A program made the translations under genes and the position numbers. Of a DNA stretch of 64,000 nt, positions 37,638-46,187 are shown piece after piece (within the stretch, counting starts at the first letter, position 1; each line of letters opens with the position of its first letter). The notes beneath the pieces are model-generated. The model had not been told where the DNA came from, ran no database searches, and worked only from the letters and a program-made list of their open reading frames with translations. The stretch comes from Chryseobacterium sp. JAH (GTDB taxonomy: Bacteria > Bacteroidota > Bacteroidia > Flavobacteriales > Weeksellaceae), in contig NZ_LMAH01000002.1 in assembly GCF_001507335.1 (NCBI RefSeq), positions 124,001 through 188,000 on the forward strand. Direction: 5' to 3'.

Positions 37638-38801
37638 ATGCTTAATTTCGAGTTAAAAAATCCAACAAAAATACTTTTCGGAAAAGGAGAGATCGCTAAA
37701 ATTTCAAAAGAAGTTCCTCAAGATGCCAAAGTCTTGATGATTTATGGCGGTGGAAGTATCAAAAGCAACGGCGTTTACGATCAGGTAAAAGATGCTTTAA
37801 AAAATCATGATGTTCAGGAATTCGGTGGTGTTCCTGCAAATCCGGAATACGAGGTTCTGGTGAAGGCTTTACAGTTCATTAAAGAAAACAATATTACGTA
37901 TCTGCTTGCGGTGGGTGGTGGTTCTGTAATTGACGGTGTGAAATTTCTTTCTGCAGCAGCCAATTACGATGGTGAGCCATGGGAAATATTGAAACAATCT
38001 GTCAGAACTTTTGAAGGTGAAGGAATGCCTTTCGGAACTATTTTGACTTTACCGGCAACCGGCTCAGAAATGAATTCTGGCTACGTCATATCGAGAAGAG
38101 AAACTAACGAAAAACTGTCTTCAGGAGGTCCTGGATTGTTTCCTCAATTTTCGGTTTTAGACCCAGAGGTCATCAAATCTATTCCCAAAAAGCAAATTGC
38201 CAACGGAATTGCTGACGCGTATACACATGTACTAGAACAATACATGACATCACCCTCTTCAGCTGATCTTCAGGAAAGAATTGCAGAAAGTATCTTGATC
38301 AGCTTACAGGAAACCGCTCCAAAGGTAATGGCTGAAAATTTTGATTATGATGCTGCAGGAAATTTTATGTGGTGTTGTACAATGGCTTTAAACGGACTTA
38401 TTCAAAAAGGAGTCATCACAGATTGGGCAGTGCATGCAATGGGACACGAGCTGACTGCTTATTATGGAATTGATCATGCAAGAACACTTGCCGTAATCGC
38501 TCCGTCGCACTACCGTTATAATTTTGAATCTAAAAAAGAAAAACTAGCTCAGTACGCAGAAAGAGTCTGGAAAATTACAGAAGGAAGTTTAGAGCAAAAA
38601 GCGGAAGCAGCCATCAAAAAATTAGAAGAGTTTTTTCACAGTCTTGAAATTAAGACTAAACTTTCAGATTATACTGAAGACTATCAAAATACTGCAGAAC
38701 GTATTGAGAAGGCCTTTACAGAACGAAATTGGCTTGGCTTAGGTGAATACAAAAAGCTTACGCCACATGATGCATACAAGATCGTGGAGATGAGTTATTA
38801 G
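37638..38801 (+). CDS. yqhD: Iron-type NADPH-dependent alcohol/aldehyde dehydrogenase (YqhD-like)
   Basis: Reduces a range of aldehydes. From ATG at 37638 it has 387 residues; an earlier in-frame start would add eight. The cofactor fold appears in MIYGGGSIKSNGVYDQV and the LAVGGGSVIDGVKFL loop, and TLPATGSEMNSGYVIS is the second nucleotide block. Metal ligands are in IADAYTHVLEQYM and HAMGHELTAYYGIDHARTLA (His-x3-His-x9-His spacing). The sequence between FNLKNPT and GKGEI matches the YqhD/BDH branch. It is likely a stress-response aldehyde reductase; the natural substrate is unknown. Confidence 0.9.
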   Translation: MLNFELKNPTKILFGKGEIAKISKEVPQDAKVLMIYGGGSIKSNGVYDQVKDALKNHDVQEFGGVPANPEYEVLVKALQFIKENNITYLLAVGGGSVIDGVKFLSAAANYDGEPWEILKQSVRTFEGEGMPFGTILTLPATGSEMNSGYVISRRETNEKLSSGGPGLFPQFSVLDPEVIKSIPKKQIANGIADAYTHVLEQYMTSPSSADLQERIAESILISLQETAPKVMAENFDYDAAGNFMWCCTMALNGLIQKGVITDWAVHAMGHELTAYYGIDHARTLAVIAPSHYRYNFESKKEKLAQYAERVWKITEGSLEQKAEAAIKKLEEFFHSLEIKTKLSDYTEDYQNTAERIEKAFTERNWLGLGEYKKLTPHDAYKIVEMSY

Positions 38802-38968
38802 AAGCTCTAAAGTAATCATTTAAAAATTTTTTGGCAGATTAACCTTGAAATAGTAAACCTTCAGCTTTCAAAATTATATTTTTTACAAACATTAGTTTAA
38901 AAAAGCTTAAATTCATTACAAATATTACAAATTTATTTATATTTTAGCACATTGTTAAATTTGTGAAA

Positions 38969-39427
38969 ATGAAAAAATACTTACTTTTATTTGCCTTTTC
39001 GGCCTTAGCTCTTAGTTCATGTGAAGATGATGATATTCAAAACTTTGAATTGGATATGTTAAAAGGTGAATGGAAAGAAACTAAAGAAGAAATAATCTCC
39101 GGAAAGGATAATAAAACTGTTATTAGTTCGATCGTTCCTACAGGTTGTAGCGCAAAGAGCACCACAGAATTCAGAATTGATTACTATGCAGCATATACTG
39201 CAGTGACAGGGATCGGTGCTACATGTACAAGCAGCAAAACGGAAGGTACTTATACTTACGATACAGAAACGAAAGTATTGGTTATAAAATATAATAATGA
39301 TAACGAAAGACCATATAAAGTGGAAATCTTAAGTAGCAGCGAATTACGATTGATGGAAATGTTCGACAGTATCGATTACAACGGAGATCAGGTCATCGAT
39401 TACGTTTATAGAAGTTATAAAAGATAA
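38969..39427 (+). CDS. Lipocalin-like lipoprotein
   Basis: A 152-residue lipoprotein from ATG at 38969 (a GTG two codons earlier is not preferred), lipobox ALSSCEDDD. After the anchor, LKGEWKETKEE starts a lipocalin-like beta-barrel (the LxGxW motif), and GTYTYDTETKVLVIKY and YKVEILSSSELRLME are its later strands. Two cysteines (TGCSAKS, ATCTSS) may bridge. This group of lipoproteins is abundant in flavobacteria; ligands are unknown. A TAAATTTG box lies 6 bases before the ATG. Confidence 0.78.
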   Translation: MKKYLLLFAFSALALSSCEDDDIQNFELDMLKGEWKETKEEIISGKDNKTVISSIVPTGCSAKSTTEFRIDYYAAYTAVTGIGATCTSSKTEGTYTYDTETKVLVIKYNNDNERPYKVEILSSSELRLMEMFDSIDYNGDQVIDYVYRSYKR

Positions 39428-39435
39428 AACAACTT

Positions 39436-39458
39436 AACTCCCGAAAATTTCGGGAGTT
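39436..39458 (+). terminator. Intrinsic terminator
   Basis: An 11-bp perfect stem AACTCCCGAAA / TTTCGGGAGTT with a 1-base nominal top (the loop opens in practice), followed by TTTT, right after the lipoprotein gene. Confidence 0.85.
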
Positions 39459-39496
39459 TTTTATTATATTTATTTCCAATAAAAATTCAGACAACA

Positions 39497-40153
39497 ATGA
39501 AGAAGATTTTTGCAGCATTTCTATTGCTGACCTTTACACTTATTTTTTCACAGGAAAAAAAACCAATGTTCTGGGAAGACATTCAGAATTTTAAAACATT
39601 AGATCAGCAGTCTGCTCCTCCCAGTAACGCAATTCTTTTAGTAGGAAGCTCATCTTTCACAAAATGGCAAAATGTTTCAGACTATTTCCCAGGAAAAATA
39701 ATCATCAATAGAGGTTTTGGCGGCTCTAGATTGACAGATTTAAATTCCTATTCTGAAGATTTGCTTAATCCTTATCAACCAAAACAAATTATTATTTATT
39801 GTGGCGAAAATGATTTTGCTGATGATGCTCAATTGAAAGCTGATGTTGTCGTTGACAGATTGAAAGTATTTTACAAAAAAATACGTGAAAAGTTTCCGAA
39901 TATTCAGGTTGATTTTATTTCTATTAAATATTCACCAAGCAGAGAAAAGCTTTGGCCCCAAATGAAAGAAGCCAATAAAAAAATTGCAAAATTCATGAAG
40001 AAAGAAAAAAATGCAGAATTCATCGACATCACAAAAATTATGAATGACGCAAACGGCAATGTAAGAAAAGATCTTTTTGTGGAAGATATGCTGCACATGA
40101 CTCCGGAAGGTTATCAACTTTGGACAAAGGTCATGAATCCTTTTATGAAATAA
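39497..40153 (+). CDS. Secreted SGNH/GDSL-type hydrolase
   Basis: A 218-residue exported esterase-like protein. Signal peptide MKKIFAAFLLLTFTLIFS. SGNH blocks: block I ILLVGSSSFTKW (catalytic Ser), block II NRGFGGSRLTDL (Gly), block III IIIYCGENDFAD (Asn), and block V DMLHMTPEGYQLW (Asp/His pair). The layout is that of small platelet-activating-factor-acetylhydrolase-like SGNH proteins of Bacteroidota, often acting on acetylated carbohydrates. Substrate unknown. The next gene starts 9 bases later. Confidence 0.88.
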   Translation: MKKIFAAFLLLTFTLIFSQEKKPMFWEDIQNFKTLDQQSAPPSNAILLVGSSSFTKWQNVSDYFPGKIIINRGFGGSRLTDLNSYSEDLLNPYQPKQIIIYCGENDFADDAQLKADVVVDRLKVFYKKIREKFPNIQVDFISIKYSPSREKLWPQMKEANKKIAKFMKKEKNAEFIDITKIMNDANGNVRKDLFVEDMLHMTPEGYQLWTKVMNPFMK

Positions 40154-40835
40154 TTTTTAACCATGATAAAAAAACGACTAACCATTTTAATCATTTGTCT
40201 AATTTCTTTTTTAGGATTTGCACAAAAAAACGAAGACAAAAAAAAATTAACTCAGGAACTATCTGAGAACGCCTGTAAATGCGTGGACTCAATAGAAATA
40301 TTTAACCGAAATAAATCGGATGTCATAAAAGATATTCACGGTTGTATTGACAAATATACAGGAGCGTTACAATTAGGATCACTTCTTTCAACCGTTGATG
40401 AATTATCAAAAACAGCACCTGAAGTTAATGGTAAAAAACAAGTAAATCTTAATTTTAATACTGATAAAGATTCTAAGCAGTATACAGAAAGCTATAATGA
40501 GATGGAACGGTACATGATGAAAAATTGCCCCAGCCTAAAAAAAGCAGTAAACGTCGCAGAAAGTAAAATAGAAAAGGTCACTAAAAATGAAGAAGCTTTA
40601 GACTTTTATCACAAAGCAATTGAAGCATCAAAAAAAGAAGATTGGATAGAAGCAATAAAAAATTACGAAAAAGCAGTTAAAAAAGATCCATCCTACACCT
40701 ATGCATGGGACAATTTGGGAATTTGTTATAGAAGAGTAGGAGAATTTGACAAAGCTATTGATGCTTACAAGAAATCACTAAAGATAGATCCTAAAGGAAA
40801 AATGCCTTTACAGAACATCCCTATTGCATATATTT

Positions 40836-40843
40836 ACAAAAAA
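40836..40843. repeat. 8-bp target-site duplication, left copy
   Basis: ACAAAAAA immediately left of the IS; the same 8 bases occur at 42123-42130 immediately right of it. The intact gene would read through one copy. Confidence 0.9.
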
Positions 40844-40870
40844 GGTAATGTGGTCAAAAATAGTTGGTGA
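40844..40870 (+). repeat. IS left terminal inverted repeat
   Basis: 27 bases; positions 1-3 (GGT) and 10-27 are identical to the reverse complement of the right repeat, and positions 4-9 differ. It contains the stop codon that ends the truncated TPR protein. Confidence 0.9.
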
Positions 40871-40980
40871 TTTTGACAAAAATAATTCGTAATATTTGGC
40901 CGTTGATTAGAAGAGGAAGTAAGCAATGCTGAGGAGCAACTTACCAGCAATACAATCAGCGCTGTAAACAATAGTTTAGA

Positions 40981-41004
40981 GGATGGTTTTTGCCATCCTT
41001 TTTT
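40981..41004 (+). terminator. Terminator-like hairpin near the left IS end
   Basis: GGATGG / CCATCC with a 6-base loop, followed by six T on the + strand. It would stop transcription entering from the TPR gene before it becomes antisense to the transposase. Confidence 0.65.
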
Positions 41005-41043
41005 GTAAATTATTGGAACAGCTCTATGGCTAAGAAAAACCTT

Positions 41044-42023
41044 TTACGCCTCTAGATTTTTATAAAAAAGATACCACTGAATAAACTTTTTTCTCCGACT
41101 TATGGTAAGTCCCCGATGAATATTAAGATTACCTTTCAGATGGCCGAAAAAAGATTCTATTCCGTTTGTTGTTTTCGGGATTTTATGATTTTGCAGGAAG
41201 ATAAACATATTAGGCAAAGCCTTTCTGATAACCGAAAAACACCTTCTCACCAGTTTGTGGGTGTACCAATATCTTCCGGTTTCCTGACTGTATGATTTTT
41301 CATTCAAAAATTCCTTATGCTTTTCAGACCAGTCCAAAAATTCTTTGATCCAATATTGTTTTTTGACTTCATTATCAATAAAATGAAGTTTGCAGACAAT
41401 TTCACGCAACTCAAAACCAGCTACAGACTTTGGATAGGCGGAAAGCCATATTTTGCACATCCTCTGAATATGAACAAGACATCTTTGAACAGGAACTTTC
41501 GGGCAAACTTTACGGATGGCTTTCAGTAAAGATTTGTCACCATCACAGGTTATGCCGCCAATTTTCATTCCCAAATTAAGAATGTTTTCCAAATCCTCTT
41601 TCAGTTCTTCATAATGCTCTCCGTCTATAATTCTGTAAAGTTGGGTTTGTTTAAAAACATTGTCTCTGTAAACCACCAGGCAGATTTCATTGGAGAAATA
41701 AGTGCCGTCGATGAGCAGATAAACCTCCTTGTTCTGGCTGTAACTGAGCTTTGGAGCTTTCCTAAGCATAACATTAAAATACCGCTGAAGAGTACTGACC
41801 GAATATCCGGATTCTGCTGAAATTTGCTCATAAGTTTGTTTTCCGATAATCCATTTTTTAAACCAAATTTCTTTGTTTTTCAAGCTCACAGATTTATTCT
41901 CTGCAGTAAAATAAATGCCACAATTTTTACATTTAAAACGACGCTTACCGTTTTGTTTTCCCCAGGAAATTACATCCAGGCTTTTGCAACTCCAACAACG
42001 ATTTTTTTTGAATTTTCAGCCAT
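41044..42023 (-). CDS. Transposase with zinc ribbon, needs a -1 shift on an A8 run
   Basis: ATG at 42023 begins MAENSKK, then reaches eight A (42002-42009 on the + strand as T8). In the original frame it stops after 17 residues (41970-41972). After a -1 slip the frame is open for over 300 residues: a zinc ribbon RCWSCKSLDVIS ... RRFKCKNCGIYF, then a helix-turn-helix (YEQISAESGYSVSTLQRYF). The DDE core follows: LLIDGTYFSNE, ITCDGDKSLLKAI, VQRCLVHIQRMCKIWL and TTNGIESFFGHLKG. A GTG at 41889 would give 281 residues without the ribbon. The C-x2-H plus TNxxES pattern belongs to the IS256/MULE group with a variant zinc-binding N-terminus. Confidence 0.85.
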
Positions 42024-42027
42024 AAAA

Positions 42028-42059
42028 AAAGTTTATTGAAACAAAGTTCAATAAACTTT
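42028..42059 (-). terminator. Terminator-like hairpin directly upstream of the transposase start
   Basis: A 13-bp perfect stem AAAGTTTATTGAA / TTCAATAAACTTT with a 6-base loop and a T-tract on the minus strand, ending just before the transposase ATG. Transcription arriving from outside the IS would stop here, and the hairpin would also cover the ribosome site. Confidence 0.75.
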
Positions 42060-42095
42060 CTGTATCATCAGTAACAATCGGTATTACAATGAATT

Positions 42096-42122
42096 TCACC
42101 AACTATTTTTGACTATTAAACC
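42096..42122 (-). repeat. IS right terminal inverted repeat
   Basis: Reverse complement of the left repeat in the GGT ends and the inner 18 bases. Confidence 0.9.
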
Positions 42123-42130
42123 ACAAAAAA
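42123..42130. repeat. 8-bp target-site duplication, right copy
   Basis: ACAAAAAA, identical to 40836-40843. Confidence 0.9.
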
Positions 42131-42420
42131 GAATACACCAAAGCTATCGACGCCTATTTAGATTTAGATAAAGTGTATCCTAATGATGCTGAAGTTTATT
42201 ACGGAATTGGTCAGGTATACTATGATCATCTTAAAGACAATGAAAAAGCATTGGATTATATTGCCAAAGCCTATACGATTTATACAACTCAAAAATCACC
42301 TTACAGATCAGATGCCGAAGCAATTATCGGATATGTTTATAAAAAAATGAAAGATGAAGGCAAAACGGATAAATTTAAAGAGATTCTGAAAAAGAACAAC
42401 ATACAGTTCGATTAAAAAAC

Positions 42421-42447
42421 AAAAAACTCCCAAATCGGGAGTTTTTT
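42421..42447. terminator. Bidirectional intrinsic terminator
   Basis: Stem AAAAAACTCCC / GGGAGTTTTTT between the convergent ends of the TPR gene and the DEAD-box helicase; the helicase stop is in the T-run. Confidence 0.88.
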
Positions 42448-43799
42448 TATTTCTTTCTCTTTGATTTCGAGATTGATTTCTGTTGCGCTCTGTTGGCTCC
42501 GAATTTTTTAGGAGCTTTTCTTTTGGAAGGACCACCCCAGTTTTCTTTTTTGTTTTTGTCTTTCTTCTCATGAAAGGCTCCACCACCATCAAACAGTTTT
42601 GTCTGAGCCGGATTTTTCATCAGAATAACATCCTCTTCCGAAACAATTTTCTTAGGATTGATCTTCACTTCTTCAGGGAAACCGATATACTTCAGTTCTT
42701 TATCCATCAGTAATTCGATATCTAAAACTAAAGTTTCTTCTTTTTTGGCTACAAAAGTAATGGCTTTACCATCTTTATCTGCTCGACCAGTTCTACCAAT
42801 TCTGTGAATATACTGTTCAGGAACTTCAGGAGTTTCAAAATTGATAACATGCGTAATATTGGAGATATCAAGCCCTCTCGCCATAACGTCTGTTGTGATC
42901 AAACCTCTTATTTCTTCCTTCTCAAAGCTTTTCATAGCCTTCAATCTGTAGTTCTGAGATTTGTTGGAGTGAATCACATCAAATTCTTCAGGAAAAAGTT
43001 CATTGATTTTTGTAAATAATAAGTCTGAATGTTTTTTATTATTGGCAAAAATCAAAACCTTAGACATATCTTCATTGTTTTTCAACAAATGCTCCAGCAA
43101 ATTGATTTTCGTATTAAAGTTTTCAACTTTATAAGCCGTCTGCTCAATTTTCTCAAGTGGAGTTCCTGATTTTGCCAATGAAATTTCAATCGGACCTGCA
43201 AAATACTGGTCCAACATTTCGTCCACAGCTTCTGTCATCGTTGCAGAGAAAAGAATATTCTGTCTTTTTTCTCTCATCATTTCGAAAATGTGAGTTAACT
43301 GCGGTCTGAAACCTAAATTAAGCATCTCATCAAACTCATCAATAATCAGCTTTTGAACCTCTCTTAATGAAATGGCATTATCAATGGCTAAATCCATGAT
43401 TCTACCCGGAGTTCCAACCAAAATATCACAACCGTCATTAAATAAAAGCTTTTGCGTATTGATGTTCTTCCCACCATATATTCCGATTACTCTTGCAGTA
43501 ATATTTTCTGTCAGTTTTTCGACAATTTCAGTTACCTGAACCACCAATTCTCTAGTAGGAACCAAAACAACAACCGTTGGATTTCCTGTCTTATTATATT
43601 TCCAGGTCTTCAAAACCGGAAGAAGATACGCTAAAGTTTTTCCTGTACCCGTCTGTGCAATTCCCATTACGTCTCTTCCTGAAAGGATCGGACCGATACT
43701 CTTCTCCTGAATTGGAGTAGGCTCAAATAAGTTTAAATCTGCTAAAACATCAAGAACTTTTACCGGAAGGTCAAAGTCTGCAAAAGTGAGTTTTTCCAT
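42447..43799 (-). CDS. DEAD-box RNA helicase
   Basis: A 450-residue ATP-dependent RNA helicase; ATG at 43799 (MEKLTFADFDLPVKV) is favoured over an upstream in-frame start. All motifs are visible: Q motif PTPIQEKSIGPI, motif I AQTGTGKTLAY, Ia PTRELVVQV, Ib GTPGRIMDL, motif II written DEFDEM (not the usual DEAD), III SATM, IV-V LIFANNKKHSDLL and ITTDVMARGLDI, VI HRIGRTGRADKDG. The basic C-tail (NWGGPSKRKAPKKFGANR) binds RNA. The motif II variant DEFD, with the second D of DExD kept, is common in bacterial relatives. It probably assists ribosome assembly or mRNA decay. Confidence 0.92.
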   Translation of the reverse strand: MEKLTFADFDLPVKVLDVLADLNLFEPTPIQEKSIGPILSGRDVMGIAQTGTGKTLAYLLPVLKTWKYNKTGNPTVVVLVPTRELVVQVTEIVEKLTENITARVIGIYGGKNINTQKLLFNDGCDILVGTPGRIMDLAIDNAISLREVQKLIIDEFDEMLNLGFRPQLTHIFEMMREKRQNILFSATMTEAVDEMLDQYFAGPIEISLAKSGTPLEKIEQTAYKVENFNTKINLLEHLLKNNEDMSKVLIFANNKKHSDLLFTKINELFPEEFDVIHSNKSQNYRLKAMKSFEKEEIRGLITTDVMARGLDISNITHVINFETPEVPEQYIHRIGRTGRADKDGKAITFVAKKEETLVLDIELLMDKELKYIGFPEEVKINPKKIVSEEDVILMKNPAQTKLFDGGGAFHEKKDKNKKENWGGPSKRKAPKKFGANRAQQKSISKSKRKK

Positions 43800-43934
43800 T
43801 TTGCAAAGATAGTCAATTATTTCCATTGTTAATTTGGCTCAAAAACAACAATATAATTATCAAAAATTAAATCTAGTTTTTTAAATTAAATGAGTGAAAT
43901 TTATCAAATATCAATGTTCTTATTCTCAAGGAAA

Positions 43935-44441
43935 TTATTGAATCTTTATGCTTCTACTGACTATTTTAATATCATCGTCCACAAACTCACTTGTTGTAAC
44001 AATTACAAATCCTTTCTTCTTTGCATCTTTTTTAATTGGAAACTGATCACTCTCCCATTGCGAACAGTGAGTCGAAATAGGTTCTACCAAAGGAGTCCAA
44101 TCTGTCTTATTTAAGGTGTAAACATAAAAAGGATGCCAACAACTTGTACACCAATCGGGATAAAACCCTATATCATCTTTTCCGTCGTTGTTTAAATCTT
44201 GAAGGTTATGGAGTGTTCCACCTTTTGCAGGAGAAATAGTAAATGATTTTAATTTTTTATCACTAAAATAAATTAGAGATTCACATATTCCATCACATTC
44301 CTCACCGCAATCATTAATTTTGATGTATGCATATTCTTTGATTCCATTTCCGTCAAAATCTCCTAAAATACCTTCGTCAGGTTCTTTTTGAGCATGTAAA
44401 CATAAACTTAAAAAGGTACATAACAAAACTAATTTTTTCAT
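43935..44441 (-). CDS. Secreted protein with EF-hand-like repeats
   Basis: A 168-residue exported protein from ATG at 44441 (MKKLVLLCTFLSLCLHAQ). Two short calcium-loop-like stretches, GDFDGNGIKEYAYI and DLNNDGKDDIGFYPDW, have the D-x-D/N-x-D/N-G pattern of FG-GAP or dockerin loops. Cysteines cluster in NDCGEECDGICES and PDWCTSCWHPF, which could form disulfides. Known relatives are uncharacterised VCBS/FG-GAP-like proteins. It lies 17 bases after the UbiB-like gene in the same direction and may be its last operon member. Confidence 0.75.
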   Translation of the reverse strand: MKKLVLLCTFLSLCLHAQKEPDEGILGDFDGNGIKEYAYIKINDCGEECDGICESLIYFSDKKLKSFTISPAKGGTLHNLQDLNNDGKDDIGFYPDWCTSCWHPFYVYTLNKTDWTPLVEPISTHCSQWESDQFPIKKDAKKKGFVIVTTSEFVDDDIKIVSRSIKIQ

Positions 44442-44460
44442 CAAAATTAAATCAAATTTG

Positions 44461-46104
44461 CTATTTTCTTGTAATCCTCAACAAAAGAATCACAACCAAT
44501 AAACTAGAAAAAACAAACCCTAAACACCCTACCAAAGACATCTCCCCAATTCTTGGTCCTGATTCTGATACAAAAACAATTGCCGTTGCAATAATATTTG
44601 CACCTAGAATCATAGCTAAAATTAAATTGATAATACTTGATTTTATCAGCTGGTTCGTTTTCTCTATATTTTTAATCTCACTTGATATCGTAAACTTATT
44701 ATCATCCAGTTTCTGTAAAACAGAACGCAGCTCTTTAGGAATTTCGTCCACATTATCCGTGAAATTCATCATTTTATCCATTCCGGATTTGAAGAGTTTT
44801 TTCGGACTGATCTTTCTGGTCAATATTTTTTTGGTGTAAGGATGTAAACTTTTTACAATATCCAAATCGGGATTGATGGTTCTGCCTACACCTTCTATTA
44901 AGCCAATTCCTTTGAATAAAAGGTAAAAATAGTCCGGCATGTAGAGCTGATTGTCTTTCAACACATCTTTCATCTTGTTGATGATGATATGCGGATCGAT
45001 ATCTTTGAGTGAAGTACTGTGAACGAAATTCAAAACTTCCTCCACATCATTTTCAAATCTTCTTTCATCAGGAATTTCATAGCTAACCGCCATCTTTTTG
45101 AGATACCTAACAATTTTACCGGAATTTTTAGCGACAAAAGCGACAATCAGACTTTCAAGAATTTCTTTGTCATTAGGTTGAATTTTTCCGACGGCTCCAA
45201 AATCGATGAAGACAACTTTCCCATCTCTTTTTACCAAGATATTTCCGGCATGAGGATCGGCATGGAAAAATCCGTAATCTAAAATCTGAGAAACAAAAAG
45301 TCTTAAACCAACTTCAGAAACGACAACAGGATCAATTTGATTTTTTAAAAGTTCTGTTTTATCGGTTACTTTTATTCCGTCAATGAATTCCATGCAAAGG
45401 ACATTATTGTTCGAAAATTCGTCATATATAATCGGAACGTAAGTTTCTTTATTGTTTTTAAAATTTAAAGCAAACTGTTTGATATTATTTCTTTCATTAA
45501 CTAGTGAAACTTCTTCCAATAAAGACTTTTCGAAAGTTGCGATGGCTTGTTTTAAATTAAGTTTTGAGCCAATTTCAGAATAAGTCGAAATCAACTTCAC
45601 CAAATCTTTAATGAGCAGCAAATCATCTTCAATGACGCTGAGAACGTCAGGTTTCTTGATTTTTAAAATGACTTCTTCTCCCGAAATTAAAGTAGCTCTG
45701 TACACCTGAGCGATAGAAGCTGTAGCCAAAGGTTTTGCAATAATTTCCGAGAAATGCTCATTGACAACTATATTGAATTCATTTTCCAGAATTTCGTCGA
45801 CATTCATTTCGACCACTTCTACCCGATCCTGAAGTTTTTGCAACTCCTGAATCAATTCTGGTGGAAGCAGATCTTCACGGTTGCTGAATGTCTGTCCCAG
45901 TTTTACAAAGGTAGGACCGAGTTCTTCTAAAACAAGACGGATTCTTTCGTAAACGGTTCCTTTAGAAATAATTTCATCAGACGGCGCAGAACTTTCTTCC
46001 GGTTTTTTGCCCATTCTGGCAATCATATCTTTGAAGCCGTATTTGCTTAAAACGGAGATTAAACGAGCGGATCTTTTCAGCTTTCGCTGTTGTTTGTCAA
46101 ACAT
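44461..46104 (-). CDS. ABC1/UbiB-family atypical kinase
   Basis: A 547-residue AarF/ABC1/UbiB-type protein. It has the PPELIQELQKLQDRVE signature and IAKPLATASIAQVYRATL (the A-rich loop that replaces the P-loop). It also has EVILKIKKPDVLS (Lys), YGFFHADPHAGNILVKRDGK (catalytic loop with HADPHxGN) and VFIDFGAVGKI (DFG). Two membrane helices close the C-terminus (NLILAMILGANIIATAIVFVS and LGFVFSSLLVVILLLRI). Family members aid quinone synthesis or lipid handling; the role in a menaquinone organism is not decided. Confidence 0.92.
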   Translation of the reverse strand: MFDKQQRKLKRSARLISVLSKYGFKDMIARMGKKPEESSAPSDEIISKGTVYERIRLVLEELGPTFVKLGQTFSNREDLLPPELIQELQKLQDRVEVVEMNVDEILENEFNIVVNEHFSEIIAKPLATASIAQVYRATLISGEEVILKIKKPDVLSVIEDDLLLIKDLVKLISTYSEIGSKLNLKQAIATFEKSLLEEVSLVNERNNIKQFALNFKNNKETYVPIIYDEFSNNNVLCMEFIDGIKVTDKTELLKNQIDPVVVSEVGLRLFVSQILDYGFFHADPHAGNILVKRDGKVVFIDFGAVGKIQPNDKEILESLIVAFVAKNSGKIVRYLKKMAVSYEIPDERRFENDVEEVLNFVHSTSLKDIDPHIIINKMKDVLKDNQLYMPDYFYLLFKGIGLIEGVGRTINPDLDIVKSLHPYTKKILTRKISPKKLFKSGMDKMMNFTDNVDEIPKELRSVLQKLDDNKFTISSEIKNIEKTNQLIKSSIINLILAMILGANIIATAIVFVSESGPRIGEMSLVGCLGFVFSSLLVVILLLRITRK

Positions 46105-46187
46105 AATTTTGAGGATGAATTGAATTGCAAAGTAAGTTCAAAAATTATTCCTATTGGATTGTAATTTAAAAATGAAATTTCATTAAA

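Larger units (their letters stand above)
40844..42122. mobile_element. Complete 1279-bp insertion sequence, IS256-variant (zinc-ribbon) type
   Basis: Bounded by 27-bp imperfect terminal inverted repeats, both starting GGT and sharing an 18-bp perfect inner part (GTCAAAAATAGTTGGTGA), and flanked by the 8-bp direct repeat ACAAAAAA. Carries one transposase gene on the minus strand (41044-42023), a terminator-like hairpin near each end (40981-41004, 42028-42059), and nothing else. IS256-type elements make 8-9 bp duplications, in agreement. The element has intact ends and a fresh duplication, so the insertion is recent. Confidence 0.92.
40163..42415 (+). pseudogene. Secreted TPR protein gene split by an insertion sequence
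   Basis: The gene starts at 40163 with a signal peptide (MIKKRLTILIICLISFLGFA), a 110-residue region with three cysteines, and TPR units EEALDFYHKAIEASKKEDW and AWDNLGICYRRVGEFDKAID. At 40843 it is interrupted: eight IS-encoded residues and a stop at 40870 follow. After the IS the text resumes at 42131 in perfect register (EYTKAIDAYLDLDKV, EVYYGIGQVYYDHLK, ...) and ends at 42415. Joining 40163-40843 to 42131-42415 gives 321 codons plus stop with no loss, so precise excision would restore it. The 3' part has no own start. The remaining 5' fragment (235 residues) may still be made. Confidence 0.92.
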
